From contig CAZRDM010000020.1 of assembly GCA_964598845.1 (NCBI GenBank), positions 1 to 38,487 of the forward strand: a stretch of 38,487 nucleotides of DNA. The letters are read 5' to 3'. Each line of letters opens with the position of its first letter. The first letter of the stretch is position 1. Positions 15,992 to 23,293 of the stretch are shown in pieces. The notes under the pieces were generated by a model, which was given only the letters and a program-made list of their open reading frames with translations, had not been told where the DNA came from and ran no database searches. Both the position numbers and the translations under genes were made by a program. This stretch comes from FEN-987 sp964598845. Lineage in GTDB: Archaea; Thermoproteota; Bathyarchaeia; 40CM-2-53-6.

Positions 15992-16569
15992 AAGCCTTGG
16001 AAAGTCCTGAGACCAAGAGTTTCTATGCGGACAAGTTGAAACGCGCCGTCCATCTCCTGCTCTTCCATCGGGGCAAGATGCCTGGCGCGAGGGATTGGGA
16101 GTTAAAAGAGAAGGTGGGCAAGAATTACGAACCGGTACTGGCTCAACTGAATCAGCTTCTTTCGGAACTTGATTTAGAAGTCAAGAAGGTAGCGCAACCG
16201 CGAACAAGTGAGGTAACCACTGAGAGTACCGCACCTGCTATCGACGAAGCTAGATACTTCGTAACCTTGAAGGGCACCCTTGGTTTGAAGGAGGCACGTA
16301 TGATTGGGTGGCGCATCGACAATCTGGCTGCCCTCGGCGCCTCGATTGCATACTTGGTCTCAAAGCAAGGCAAAGCCACTCGTCAGGATCTAGAGAAGTT
16401 GCTGGGACACAAGTTCGGCCGATGGAAAGGTGTAACATTAGTCGACATATTCCTCCGGACTGGGTACTTGGAAGAGGACGATACGGGAGCAATCTCCCTA
16501 GGCTGGCGAACTAGGTCCGAAATCGACCTCAGAACTTTGATGACAAAACTGGCCGAGGCGAAGCTCTAG
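15988..16569 (+). CDS. Nse3/MAGE-like KITE subunit (predicted)
   Basis: The 193-residue protein appears to hold two winged-helix domains. The first (about 11-100) starts LKRAVHLLLFHRGKMPG and has ELKEKVGKNYEPVLAQL and ARYFVTLKGTLGL. The second (about 108-182) has NLAALGASIAYLVSKQGKATRQDLEKLLG and VTLVDIFLRTGYLEEDD. This follows the MAGE homology domain pattern: helix with LL, then a K.Y...F segment, a Y.LV..LGL strand, GLL..IL..I...G..A....(I/L)...L, and a late (V/L)....YL strand. Nse3 and Nse1 form the KITE pair that binds Nse4 and DNA in Smc5/6; ScpB is the bacterial equivalent. Only one such gene is here, so it may form a homodimer, as ScpB does. The start is TTG overlapping the upstream TGA. 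Confidence 0.62.
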   Translation: MKALESPETKSFYADKLKRAVHLLLFHRGKMPGARDWELKEKVGKNYEPVLAQLNQLLSELDLEVKKVAQPRTSEVTTESTAPAIDEARYFVTLKGTLGLKEARMIGWRIDNLAALGASIAYLVSKQGKATRQDLEKLLGHKFGRWKGVTLVDIFLRTGYLEEDDTGAISLGWRTRSEIDLRTLMTKLAEAKL

Positions 16570-17675
16570 TCTACGGCCTCCTGCGATTTCCTCACGCGAT
16601 CAAAGAAGTCCTTTGGGTACTTCTTCTTGGAAATGAAGTCTTTCACATCGCGATTCTTGATCTGCTTCGACAGCTCCAAGAGTTGCTCGCGTTGAGCATA
16701 GTGATCATGTACTTTGCTCCTACCAAGAACTGTTAGCACTTTTCCTACAAAGAAGGTCGGCAGTCGCTGTTTATTGCACATAGGGCAAGTGCAGTTCAGC
16801 TTGGCCCCATACTCCTTGTCCCATTCTCTCCGTTTGAAGACGCCCCAATTGACGGAATCGAACATGTTGATCTTGTCTTTGGTAAGTGGAACAGGTGGAG
16901 GTGGAACCACCCATCGGTTGAAGCTATCCACGCCGAATAGCGGGAGCACCATACCCTCCGAACAGCGAAGTAAACTTCTCGCGAAACGTACCTTCGGCGG
17001 TACCTGAAATGCATGAATCCAAAGTTCAGGATACTTCTTCCTCGCATCTTCAAGAGAACGAAGAGAGTGATAGTAGAAGCCTCCCTTCATGTCGAAGCCT
17101 AGTAGCTTGACGCCTCTCTTCAAAATCGGTTTGAGCGTTTTCTCGAATTCTTTCTTCGTCTCTCCGGGCGACAATACCGGCATGAGAGGCTTGTCTAGAC
17201 CTCTGTGGTCCAGCCACCTTTCGGCGAACTTGTAGAGCCCCAAGAAATCCTCAGAGGATACACCAATGCTTTGCTGAACAGTCATCACATCCGTATCAGC
17301 GAAATATTGCAGATCGAGAATTGTACGCAGATCGTTGGACTCGGCTACGGATGCGTCTCCCTTCAGAACTAGGAATAAGACGCTCAATGCCTCTTCTTGA
17401 AATGACGTTTCCCGTGCAAGACGTCTCGCGAATTCTTTCAGGAAATCCTCCTCGCCAAGAATACGCTTGAGAGTCTCGGGATAGATCAGCTTTCCCGCAA
17501 CTACGAATTCGCTAGGGAATTCCTGCTTCAATCCGACCAATCGGGTGGCATTTAGTTCAGCGGTAGTTGCAAATCTATTCGGAACCGGAACCTTTGCATT
17601 CGAATAACTAAGGATGCCGCTTACGGCCGCCGTGTCCTCGTCGATCTCAAGATTCTTCTTTGTAAGTTCTGGCAT
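16566..17675 (-). CDS. Divergent tRNA-guanine transglycosylase-superfamily protein
   Basis: The 369-residue protein ends with the zinc site of TGT enzymes: C295-T-C297-P-M-C300 (CxCxxC) followed by a histidine (H323 or H325) and REQLLELSKQI. The segment MFDSVNWGVFKRREW at 271-285 aligns in pattern with the ArcTGT region LFDSAAYALYAKD, where the Asp of FDS is the nucleophile. Upstream, KLLGFDMKGG and the PLFGVDS segment fit TIM-barrel strands. TGT enzymes exchange guanine for 7-deazaguanine bases in tRNA (archaeosine, queuosine), and the paralogue DpdA does so in DNA. The N-terminal active-site motif of standard ArcTGT (TDSGG) is not obvious, so this is probably a paralogue with another substrate. 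It overlaps the Nse3-like gene end by 4 nt, convergently. Confidence 0.65.
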   Translation of the reverse strand: MPELTKKNLEIDEDTAAVSGILSYSNAKVPVPNRFATTAELNATRLVGLKQEFPSEFVVAGKLIYPETLKRILGEEDFLKEFARRLARETSFQEEALSVLFLVLKGDASVAESNDLRTILDLQYFADTDVMTVQQSIGVSSEDFLGLYKFAERWLDHRGLDKPLMPVLSPGETKKEFEKTLKPILKRGVKLLGFDMKGGFYYHSLRSLEDARKKYPELWIHAFQVPPKVRFARSLLRCSEGMVLPLFGVDSFNRWVVPPPPVPLTKDKINMFDSVNWGVFKRREWDKEYGAKLNCTCPMCNKQRLPTFFVGKVLTVLGRSKVHDHYAQREQLLELSKQIKNRDVKDFISKKKYPKDFFDRVRKSQEAVD

Positions 17676-17758
17676 ATCAAAGACTCCAAGCAGAGAAAAC
17701 TACACTGATGATGCCACTCCGGTGGTGATGGAAAGGGGACGAACTGACTTAGGTTCGC

Positions 17759-18079
17759 TTAGCTCTTTATGGTTATCTCAACCACAAGTTTCTCTGGATG
17801 CGATGAGATATTCAATGACCTTATGGCATAGTCGGCTTGCATTCTGAGTAGCCTGTCAATGATCTTCACCTTGTCCCCTGGAATGGGCTGCTGCTTTACT
17901 TCTTCGGTTTCAGTGAGACAGATCGGACAGATCCAGTAGCTTCTTTTGATGAGCACCTCATCTTGTGCCGGGTCTTGGTTGTAGCGGACTTTGTGGCAAA
18001 TCTGCTGAGTGAACTGACCACATTTCGAACAATGGCGCTTGTCTGTGATCTGAATGTGCCTGCCACTCTTTGTTATCAC
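17759..18079 (-). CDS. Small zinc-ribbon protein
   Basis: The 106-residue protein contains two CxxC knuckles: HCSKCGQ near residue 17 and WICPICL near residue 49, consistent with one bound zinc. The C-terminal part (IIDRLLRMQADYAIRSLNIS, EKLVVEITIKS) is helix then strand. I do not recognise a named family; a nucleic-acid-binding or transcription/translation accessory role is typical for such ribbons but is only inference. The start is GTG at 18079. It lies 83 nt upstream of the TGT-like gene in the same direction and is divergent from the prefoldin gene. Confidence 0.65.
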   Translation of the reverse strand: MITKSGRHIQITDKRHCSKCGQFTQQICHKVRYNQDPAQDEVLIKRSYWICPICLTETEEVKQQPIPGDKVKIIDRLLRMQADYAIRSLNISSHPEKLVVEITIKS

Positions 18080-18232
18080 CGATCAAACCCATCTGAGTTT
18101 GGCGCAAGCTGGAATTTAGGCTAGAGAGCTAAGGAAAACTGTCAAGTGCGAAGAAAGAATGCACTTCCTGTTGCCTGAATAGTCGTCGTGAGGTCTATCT
18201 TTTCGCTCTATCGATTCTTCAGGTCTGAAATG

Positions 18233-18241
18233 CTTAATTAG
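18233..18241 (+). promoter_or_regulatory. TATA-like element of the prefoldin operon
   Basis: CTTAATTAG predicts a TSS near 18262. That lies after the in-frame TTG at 18249 and before the TTG at 18291, and so favours the latter as the prefoldin start. Confidence 0.45.
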
Positions 18242-18290
18242 CCGCCACTTGAAGGCTACGCTAATTCGCGGACTTTTGAAGGCGCTAGCT

Positions 18291-18656
18291 TTGGGTGAGG
18301 AGGTAGCTCTACCACCACAAGTGCAGGAACAGTTGATACGATTGCAGCAACTCCAGCAGACGCTGCAGTCTGTCGTCGCGCAGAAGCAGCAGTTGGAACT
18401 CGAATTGAATGAAACTGACAGAGCACTCTCAGAACTTGAAAAATCAACAGACGATACGCCCGTCTACAAGAGCGTGGGCAGCATACTCGTGAAATCCAAT
18501 AGGCAATCTTTGATGGCGGAATTGAAAGAAAAGAAAGAGCTGTTGACCACCCGTGTTACGGTTCTTGGAAAGCAGGAGGAGCGCACCAGGGAACGATTGA
18601 AGGAAATCCAAGAAAAACTCCAGGAAAGACTGCAGGGGCCGAAAGTCCCCCTTTAG
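18291..18656 (+). CDS. pfdB: Prefoldin subunit beta
   Basis: The 121-residue protein shows the prefoldin beta plan of two coiled-coil helices joined by a beta-hairpin. It starts ALPPQVQEQLIRLQQLQQTL, has the hairpin segment PVYKSVGSILVKSNR near residue 55, and ends with a long charged helix. Prefoldin hexamers (2 alpha, 4 beta) capture unfolded proteins and pass them to the thermosome in the cytosol. I place the start at TTG 18291, with GAAGG 8 nt upstream, the normal family N-terminus (xxxLPPQVQ) and a fitting TATA box. A TTG at 18249 would add 14 residues. It is followed by DUF3194 and DHH genes, a conserved archaeal order. Confidence 0.9.
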   Translation: MGEEVALPPQVQEQLIRLQQLQQTLQSVVAQKQQLELELNETDRALSELEKSTDDTPVYKSVGSILVKSNRQSLMAELKEKKELLTTRVTVLGKQEERTRERLKEIQEKLQERLQGPKVPL

Positions 18657-18711
18657 TGGGTCTGGTTCACACTTACCGTGACGCTCCTGTTGAAACAGGG
18701 ATAAGGAAACG

Positions 18712-19014
18712 ATGGGTATTGAGCTGAAGAGGAGGCCTACTGCCGAAGAGATTGAACAAATGTGTACTGCAGCAGAGGAGGCAGCGAGGAGGCATCTTCT
18801 CTCTAAAGTTCCACTTAAGCGGGTCAGCGACTTTGAAGTCATTGTTGAAGCGGAAGGCGAGAAACCACTTGTGCTTAACATTGAGGTAGCGATCGAACTT
18901 GACTCGGGCAATCTGGACTTGAAAAGCTTAGTTGGCGATGCAGCTCAAGTTGCCTTTTCTGCCGTGGAATCAAAGGCTAGGGAGCTTGATCTTTGCGTGG
19001 ATACGTTAGACTAG
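18712..19014 (+). CDS. DUF3194 family protein
   Basis: This is a 100-residue acidic protein with an N-terminal helix (TAEEIEQMCTAAEEAARRHLL), a strand pair (DFEVIVEAEG, PLVLNIEVAIELD) and a final helix. This alpha-beta-beta-alpha layout and its place directly after prefoldin beta match DUF3194, a short archaeal family of unknown function. The ATG at 18712 is preceded by AAGGA. The DHH phosphoesterase gene overlaps its end by 22 nt. No catalytic residues are evident. Confidence 0.75.
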   Translation: MGIELKRRPTAEEIEQMCTAAEEAARRHLLSKVPLKRVSDFEVIVEAEGEKPLVLNIEVAIELDSGNLDLKSLVGDAAQVAFSAVESKARELDLCVDTLD

Positions 19015-20051
19015 CAAAGCTGCTGCGGAAAGCAAGGACCGTTGTTGTCATCGGTCATCAAAATGCCGATCCTGACGCAGTCTGTTCAGCTTACGCATTC
19101 TCTGTGCTCGCTCGTCGCCTAAACAGGAGACTGCGGATCCCTTTCACTTCTCCGGGGGGTGTAAGCAGGCTCTCAAGGCAGATTCTTACCGCCGTTCCAC
19201 TGGAGGTCACCGAGCAACCTGACTTGCCAGAGGCGGATCTGATAGTGACGGTCGACACGAACACACTACAACAGCTTGGGGAGCTTAAAGAACCCGTCAT
19301 CAATTCTGCCAAGCCTCTTGTAATGATCGACCACCATGCACCTCACCCAGAGAACGCGCGAGTAGCCACCCTAGTTCTCTGCGATGAGAGGTCAACGTCA
19401 AGCTGCGAGATGATCTTGGACATGTATGAGAGGCTGCGTCTTGTTCCCAGTCGTTTGGTTAGTCAAGCATTGTTGATTGGCCTCTTGGTTGAAACGGGAC
19501 ATCTCTCAATAGCGACGCGACGCACATTTCAGTCTGCGTATTCACTCATCAAGGCGGGAGCTAATCCCGAAGCGGCTCTCTCGCTTACACGAAGGAGCAT
19601 GGACGAATCTGAACGAATGGCGCGCGTGAAGTCTGCGCAGAGAGTAAGGCTCGAACGAGCGTCCAACTGGTTGGTAGCGCTCTCAGAAGTGGGATCCTAT
19701 CACGCCTCCGCAGCACGGGCCCTGGTGGCTCTCGGTGCGCATTTGGCAGTCGTCGCTGGCAAGCGAAATGAGGAGTTGACGATAAGTTTTCGCTCCAATC
19801 ACGATTTCTATTCGGAAACCGGCATGCACCTCGGGACAGACTTGGCCATACCTATTGGTGAGAAAATGGGGGGCATGGGAGGGGGACATGCAACAGCCGC
19901 TGGAGCAAATGTGAGAGGCTCTGTCAATGAAGCGTTGAATCTCGCGATGTCACTGGTTCGTGAGTTTCTATCGCGGTCCTCAAAGCCTAATACGGAGACC
20001 AGTCGTAGTGGAGAGGCTTCGCCTCAAACTAGGGTAATTACGCATAAATGA
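18993..20051 (+). CDS. DHH/DHHA1 phosphoesterase (NrnA/oligoribonuclease-like)
   Basis: The 352-residue protein has the DHH-superfamily motifs in order: GHQNADPDAVCSAY near residue 22 (motif I), TVDTNT near 90 (motif II), MIDHHAPHP near 111 (the DHH motif) and a C-terminal DHHA1 domain with MGGMGGGHATAAGANV near 310. Such proteins hydrolyse short oligoribonucleotides, pAp or cyclic dinucleotides using Mn2+. The archaeal copy beside prefoldin and DUF3194 is conserved but its substrate is not established here. The start is TTG at 18993 within the end of DUF3194. It is a second DHH protein in the window, distinct from the RecJ-like gene. Confidence 0.85.
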   Translation: MRGYVRLAKLLRKARTVVVIGHQNADPDAVCSAYAFSVLARRLNRRLRIPFTSPGGVSRLSRQILTAVPLEVTEQPDLPEADLIVTVDTNTLQQLGELKEPVINSAKPLVMIDHHAPHPENARVATLVLCDERSTSSCEMILDMYERLRLVPSRLVSQALLIGLLVETGHLSIATRRTFQSAYSLIKAGANPEAALSLTRRSMDESERMARVKSAQRVRLERASNWLVALSEVGSYHASAARALVALGAHLAVVAGKRNEELTISFRSNHDFYSETGMHLGTDLAIPIGEKMGGMGGGHATAAGANVRGSVNEALNLAMSLVREFLSRSSKPNTETSRSGEASPQTRVITHK

Positions 20052-20077
20052 GATGAAAAGGTCGAGGGACCTGCCCG

Positions 20078-20920
20078 TTGCCCGCAATCGCTGCGCGGAA
20101 TCTTTCCTTCACCTACGCTGGTTCTGATAGACCCTCTATCGAAAACATCACCCTTTCGATCGAGAAGGACGAGTTCGTAGTTCTGACTGGGCCGAGTGGT
20201 TGCGGAAAGACAACATTATGCAGATGCCTGAACGGACTGATCCCGAATTTCTACTCAGGGGACCTACAAGGGGAATTGGAAATTGACGGAATCAGTGTGA
20301 AGGGAAAATCGACGGCCGAACTCGCTACTCATGTTGGCTTTGTTTTTCAGAATCCTGAGAACCAGCTCTTCTCGCTCTCAGTGGAGAGAGATGTAGCTTT
20401 CGGACTGGAAAATCTCGGCCTTCCGAGAGAGGAGGCGGTCGAGAGAGTTCGATGGGCCATGGAGGCCACCGGGATCCTTGACCTCCGAAACAATGCACCC
20501 TATGAGCTCTCAGGGGGGCAGCAGCAGCGTGCTGCCATCGCGGGGGTCTTGGCAATGCGCCCCAGCGTCATTATTCTCGACGAACCCACATCGTTCCTAG
20601 ACCCAAAGTCTGCCGTAGAAATAGTGGGAGTCATAGCTAGACTGAATCGGGAGCTGCACCTCACAACCCTCCTCGTCGAACATAGGCTTGACATTGTGTC
20701 AAGGCACGCGAGCCGAGTAATCGTAATGGACAAGGGACAGATTGCCCTCGACGGTTCCCCATCAGAGATTTTCGATGAAAGAGCGAGACTCATCGGCATT
20801 GGTCTGCCGCGAGTCACAATGTTATTCCATCTTCTGCGCCGCGATGGATTTCCTCTGCCAAAGAACCCCATCACAGTCCAGCAAGCCGCTGACGAACTCG
20901 GGAGGTTCTTGGGTGGATGA
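20078..20920 (+). CDS. ecfA1: ECF transporter ATPase (EcfA, first copy)
   Basis: This 280-residue ABC ATPase has Walker A GPSGCGKTT near residue 38, a Q-loop in VFQNPENQLFSLSVERDVAFGLEN, signature LSGGQQQR near 146, Walker B VIILDEPTSFLDP and an H-loop LVEHRLD. The QNPENQ(L/F)F Q-loop is characteristic of energy-coupling factor ATPases of vitamin and metal uptake systems. It pairs with the next gene as an A/A' heterodimer at the inner face of the membrane. The TTG start at 20078 has GAGGG about 11 nt upstream. Confidence 0.9.
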   Translation: MPAIAARNLSFTYAGSDRPSIENITLSIEKDEFVVLTGPSGCGKTTLCRCLNGLIPNFYSGDLQGELEIDGISVKGKSTAELATHVGFVFQNPENQLFSLSVERDVAFGLENLGLPREEAVERVRWAMEATGILDLRNNAPYELSGGQQQRAAIAGVLAMRPSVIILDEPTSFLDPKSAVEIVGVIARLNRELHLTTLLVEHRLDIVSRHASRVIVMDKGQIALDGSPSEIFDERARLIGIGLPRVTMLFHLLRRDGFPLPKNPITVQQAADELGRFLGG

Positions 20921-21765
20921 TTAAGGCAGAAAGGGTCTGCTTCAACTATCCTGGCGGTCACGAAGTCCTACACGAGGTGAGCCTGGAGATCAAGGATGGC
21001 GAATTCGTAGCCATAATGGGTGAGAACGGGGCCGGGAAGACCACCTTGGTAAAGATGTTCAATGGACTCTTGAAACCAACCCAAGGGAGAGTATATGTTG
21101 ACGGAGTGGACACACGCGACAAATCCGTGGCTCAACTTTCCAAGGACGTCGGCCTGATTTTTCAAAATCCAGATCACCAACTATTCGCTGAGACTGTTAA
21201 CGAAGAGTTGGCTTTCTCCCTCAGAAACTTCGGTTTCAAAGAAGACGTTATCCAGCGTAGAGTAGCTAGAATTCTCAAGGTTCTCGACCTAGACCGCTAT
21301 GAGAAATCTTCTCCATTCATTCTGAGCGGAGGAGAGAGAAAGAGGGTTGCCTTGGCTGCGATCCTCGTTTGGGATCCGAGGCACGTAATCATGGATGAAC
21401 CGACGATCGGTCAGGACTACCTTCAGAAGGACCGGCTCAGGAACTTCATCGTTCAACTTGTCTCTCAAGGCAAGAGTGTTGTAATCGTAACGCATGACGT
21501 AGAGTTTGTAGCGGAGGGGAAACCTCGCGTGGTCCTCCTTTCGCGCGGTCGCATCATCGCCGACGGCCCCGCAACCAAGATCCTTACAGATCATGCTATC
21601 GTTGAACAGGCTTCGCTGACAATGCCTCAAATCGCCACCCTCATGAAGAGGGTGGAAGGTGTATCAGCTCCTTCCGAGATCATAGATGTCTATTCTGCCA
21701 GAGACTTCCTAGCTGGAAAACTAAGAGAAACGGTTCAAGCGCGGACGCTTTCTCCGGAGCGGTGA
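20917..21765 (+). CDS. ecfA2: ECF transporter ATPase (EcfA', second copy)
   Basis: This 282-residue ABC ATPase has Walker A GENGAGKTT near residue 35, Q-loop IFQNPDHQLFAETVNEELAF, signature LSGGERKR near 137, Walker B HVIMDEPTIGQD and H-loop VTHDVEFV. Like the first copy it has the ECF-type QNPxxQLF motif. The start ATG overlaps the previous stop by 4 nt, so equal expression of the two ATPases is likely. Together they drive the EcfT transmembrane subunit encoded 7 nt downstream. Confidence 0.9.
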   Translation: MIKAERVCFNYPGGHEVLHEVSLEIKDGEFVAIMGENGAGKTTLVKMFNGLLKPTQGRVYVDGVDTRDKSVAQLSKDVGLIFQNPDHQLFAETVNEELAFSLRNFGFKEDVIQRRVARILKVLDLDRYEKSSPFILSGGERKRVALAAILVWDPRHVIMDEPTIGQDYLQKDRLRNFIVQLVSQGKSVVIVTHDVEFVAEGKPRVVLLSRGRIIADGPATKILTDHAIVEQASLTMPQIATLMKRVEGVSAPSEIIDVYSARDFLAGKLRETVQARTLSPER

Positions 21766-21772
21766 CGCTGGT

Positions 21773-22549
21773 TTGTCTTTAAGGTTTGTTGAGGGATTCA
21801 AGTTCACCCGGATGGACAGTCCGATCCACAGACTCGATCCACGAGCTAAATTCATCCTCACACTGGGCTTCTTTGCCGCTTCACTGATGTTCACACATAT
21901 CTATGCATTGATAGTCATATTTGTCGCGCAAATTCCTGGAATCCTGCTGGCGAAGACGATCAGTCGTTGGATACGTTCGATGCGCGGCGGGCTCTTCTTC
22001 GGATTCTTCATATTCATAATGAACATAATCTTCGGAACCCCACTCGTATCCTCGATCGCCTTCACAATCCGTTTCTTCAACATCATGTCGTCCTTCTCCT
22101 TCTTTTTCATGACAACATCAGCTGACGACTTAGGACTGGCACTAGAACAGATCCACGTGCCCTACTCAATCTCATTCACATTCACAACGGCGGTAAGGCT
22201 CGTCCCAACGATGGCGATAGACGCGCAGACCGTCGTCGATGCTCAACGCTCCAGGGGACTTGAACTTGACAAAGGGAACTTTATCAAACGAGTCCGTAAC
22301 TACATCCCCATTCTGATCCCTCTTATCATCTCGGCTATTCGTCGAAGCGTAGAACTCGCTGAAGCATTGGAATCTAGGGCCTTCGGAGCAACCGAAAACA
22401 GAACAGCAATAGTATCCCTGAAGATGCGTGCCGCCGACTACTTAGTAATCCTGGCAAGTGTATTCGGCTTGGCCTTCGCGATCTACGTATACTTCTACGT
22501 TCAACTCCCGATTTTGATGATTCCCATCCAAATACCGCGCCTTTTCTAA
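21773..22549 (+). CDS. ecfT: ECF transporter transmembrane subunit EcfT
   Basis: The 258-residue membrane protein begins FTRMDSPIHRLDPRAKF, the common EcfT start. It is followed by several hydrophobic helices (FILTLGFFAASLMFT, ALIVIFVAQIPGILL, FFGFFIFIMNIIFG and others). The two coupling-helix motifs that contact the ATPases are seen as DAQRSRGLEL near residue 152 and ALESRAFGA near 200. No substrate-binding S component is found in this window, so it must be encoded elsewhere and may be exchanged among several (group II type). The start is TTG. Confidence 0.88.
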   Translation: MSLRFVEGFKFTRMDSPIHRLDPRAKFILTLGFFAASLMFTHIYALIVIFVAQIPGILLAKTISRWIRSMRGGLFFGFFIFIMNIIFGTPLVSSIAFTIRFFNIMSSFSFFFMTTSADDLGLALEQIHVPYSISFTFTTAVRLVPTMAIDAQTVVDAQRSRGLELDKGNFIKRVRNYIPILIPLIISAIRRSVELAEALESRAFGATENRTAIVSLKMRAADYLVILASVFGLAFAIYVYFYVQLPILMIPIQIPRLF

Positions 22550-22594
22550 TCAGTATTGCCTCCCATCCTGCACGTGACCGAAGGCTGGTCCAGA

Positions 22595-23272
22595 ATGACA
22601 ATCCCGACAATTGCGGTCGATATCCGTGAGGCCGCGTCTGGAATCCCGCGGCTCTTGCAGAAGAAAGGCATCTACATCCAGATGAAAAGTCTTGATGTAG
22701 GGGATTACATCGTCGGAACTCATGCAGTTGAGCGAAAGACCGTCCGAGACTTCATAACCTCACTTTACGGAGGGCGATTGTTCGAACAAGCTAGGCGAAT
22801 ATCTGAATCCTATGAGGTGTTCCTTCTTGTCGTGGAAGGTGACATCCAAGAAGTATTGGCTGATCTCAAGAATCCCAGAGTTTACTGGGGAACACTAGTG
22901 GCTCTGGCTATCGATTTCAACTTCAAGGTGTTCTTCACGCTCGATCGGGAACAGACCACGGACCTCTTGTGTGTGCTGGCTAAGAGAACCTATGGTAAAG
23001 CTAGGACCGTTAGGCCATTGTTAGTCAAGAAGCCGCGGATGGCGGGCACCAGAGACTGGCAGCTTTCTGTGCTGGAAAACCTGCCAACAATCGGCCCGAA
23101 GCTCGCGGACAAGCTACTTGCCTCTTTTGGTTCACTTCGCAACGTATTTCGCGCCTCCGTCAATGAGCTTGGCGTCAAGGGCGGGATAGGCTTCGTGCGT
23201 GCCAAAAGAATCCAAGAAGTGCTTGACGCTGAATACCAAGCCGAGAAGCACGCGCAGACACGACTAGTCTAA
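22595..23272 (+). CDS. xpf: XPF/ERCC4-type structure-specific endonuclease (no helicase domain)
   Basis: The 225-residue protein has an ERCC4 nuclease domain with VDIREA near residue 7 and the catalytic AVERKTVRDF near 47 (ERKxxxD). A tandem helix-hairpin-helix domain at the C-terminus has VLENLPTIGPKLADKLLASFGSLRNVF. XPF dimers cut branched DNA at ss/ds junctions in repair and fork processing. The short form without a Hef-type helicase is typical of TACK archaea, where it works with PCNA; I see no clear PIP box at the C-terminus. I use the ATG at 22595; a TTG 39 nt earlier adds residues with no family match. It follows ecfT closely. Confidence 0.88.
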   Translation: MTIPTIAVDIREAASGIPRLLQKKGIYIQMKSLDVGDYIVGTHAVERKTVRDFITSLYGGRLFEQARRISESYEVFLLVVEGDIQEVLADLKNPRVYWGTLVALAIDFNFKVFFTLDREQTTDLLCVLAKRTYGKARTVRPLLVKKPRMAGTRDWQLSVLENLPTIGPKLADKLLASFGSLRNVFRASVNELGVKGGIGFVRAKRIQEVLDAEYQAEKHAQTRLV

Positions 23273-23293
23273 ACGCCATTTGATCGGCTGAAT

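Noticed and set aside
17704..17752. C/D-box sRNA with TGATGA, GTGATGG and CTGA elements in the spacer before the TGT-like gene
   Set aside because: The distance between the two C-like boxes is too short to hold a guide and a D' box, and no terminal stem pairs.
18249..18656. Prefoldin beta starting at TTG 18249
   Set aside because: It lies before the TSS predicted from the TATA element and adds 14 residues absent from the family N-terminus.
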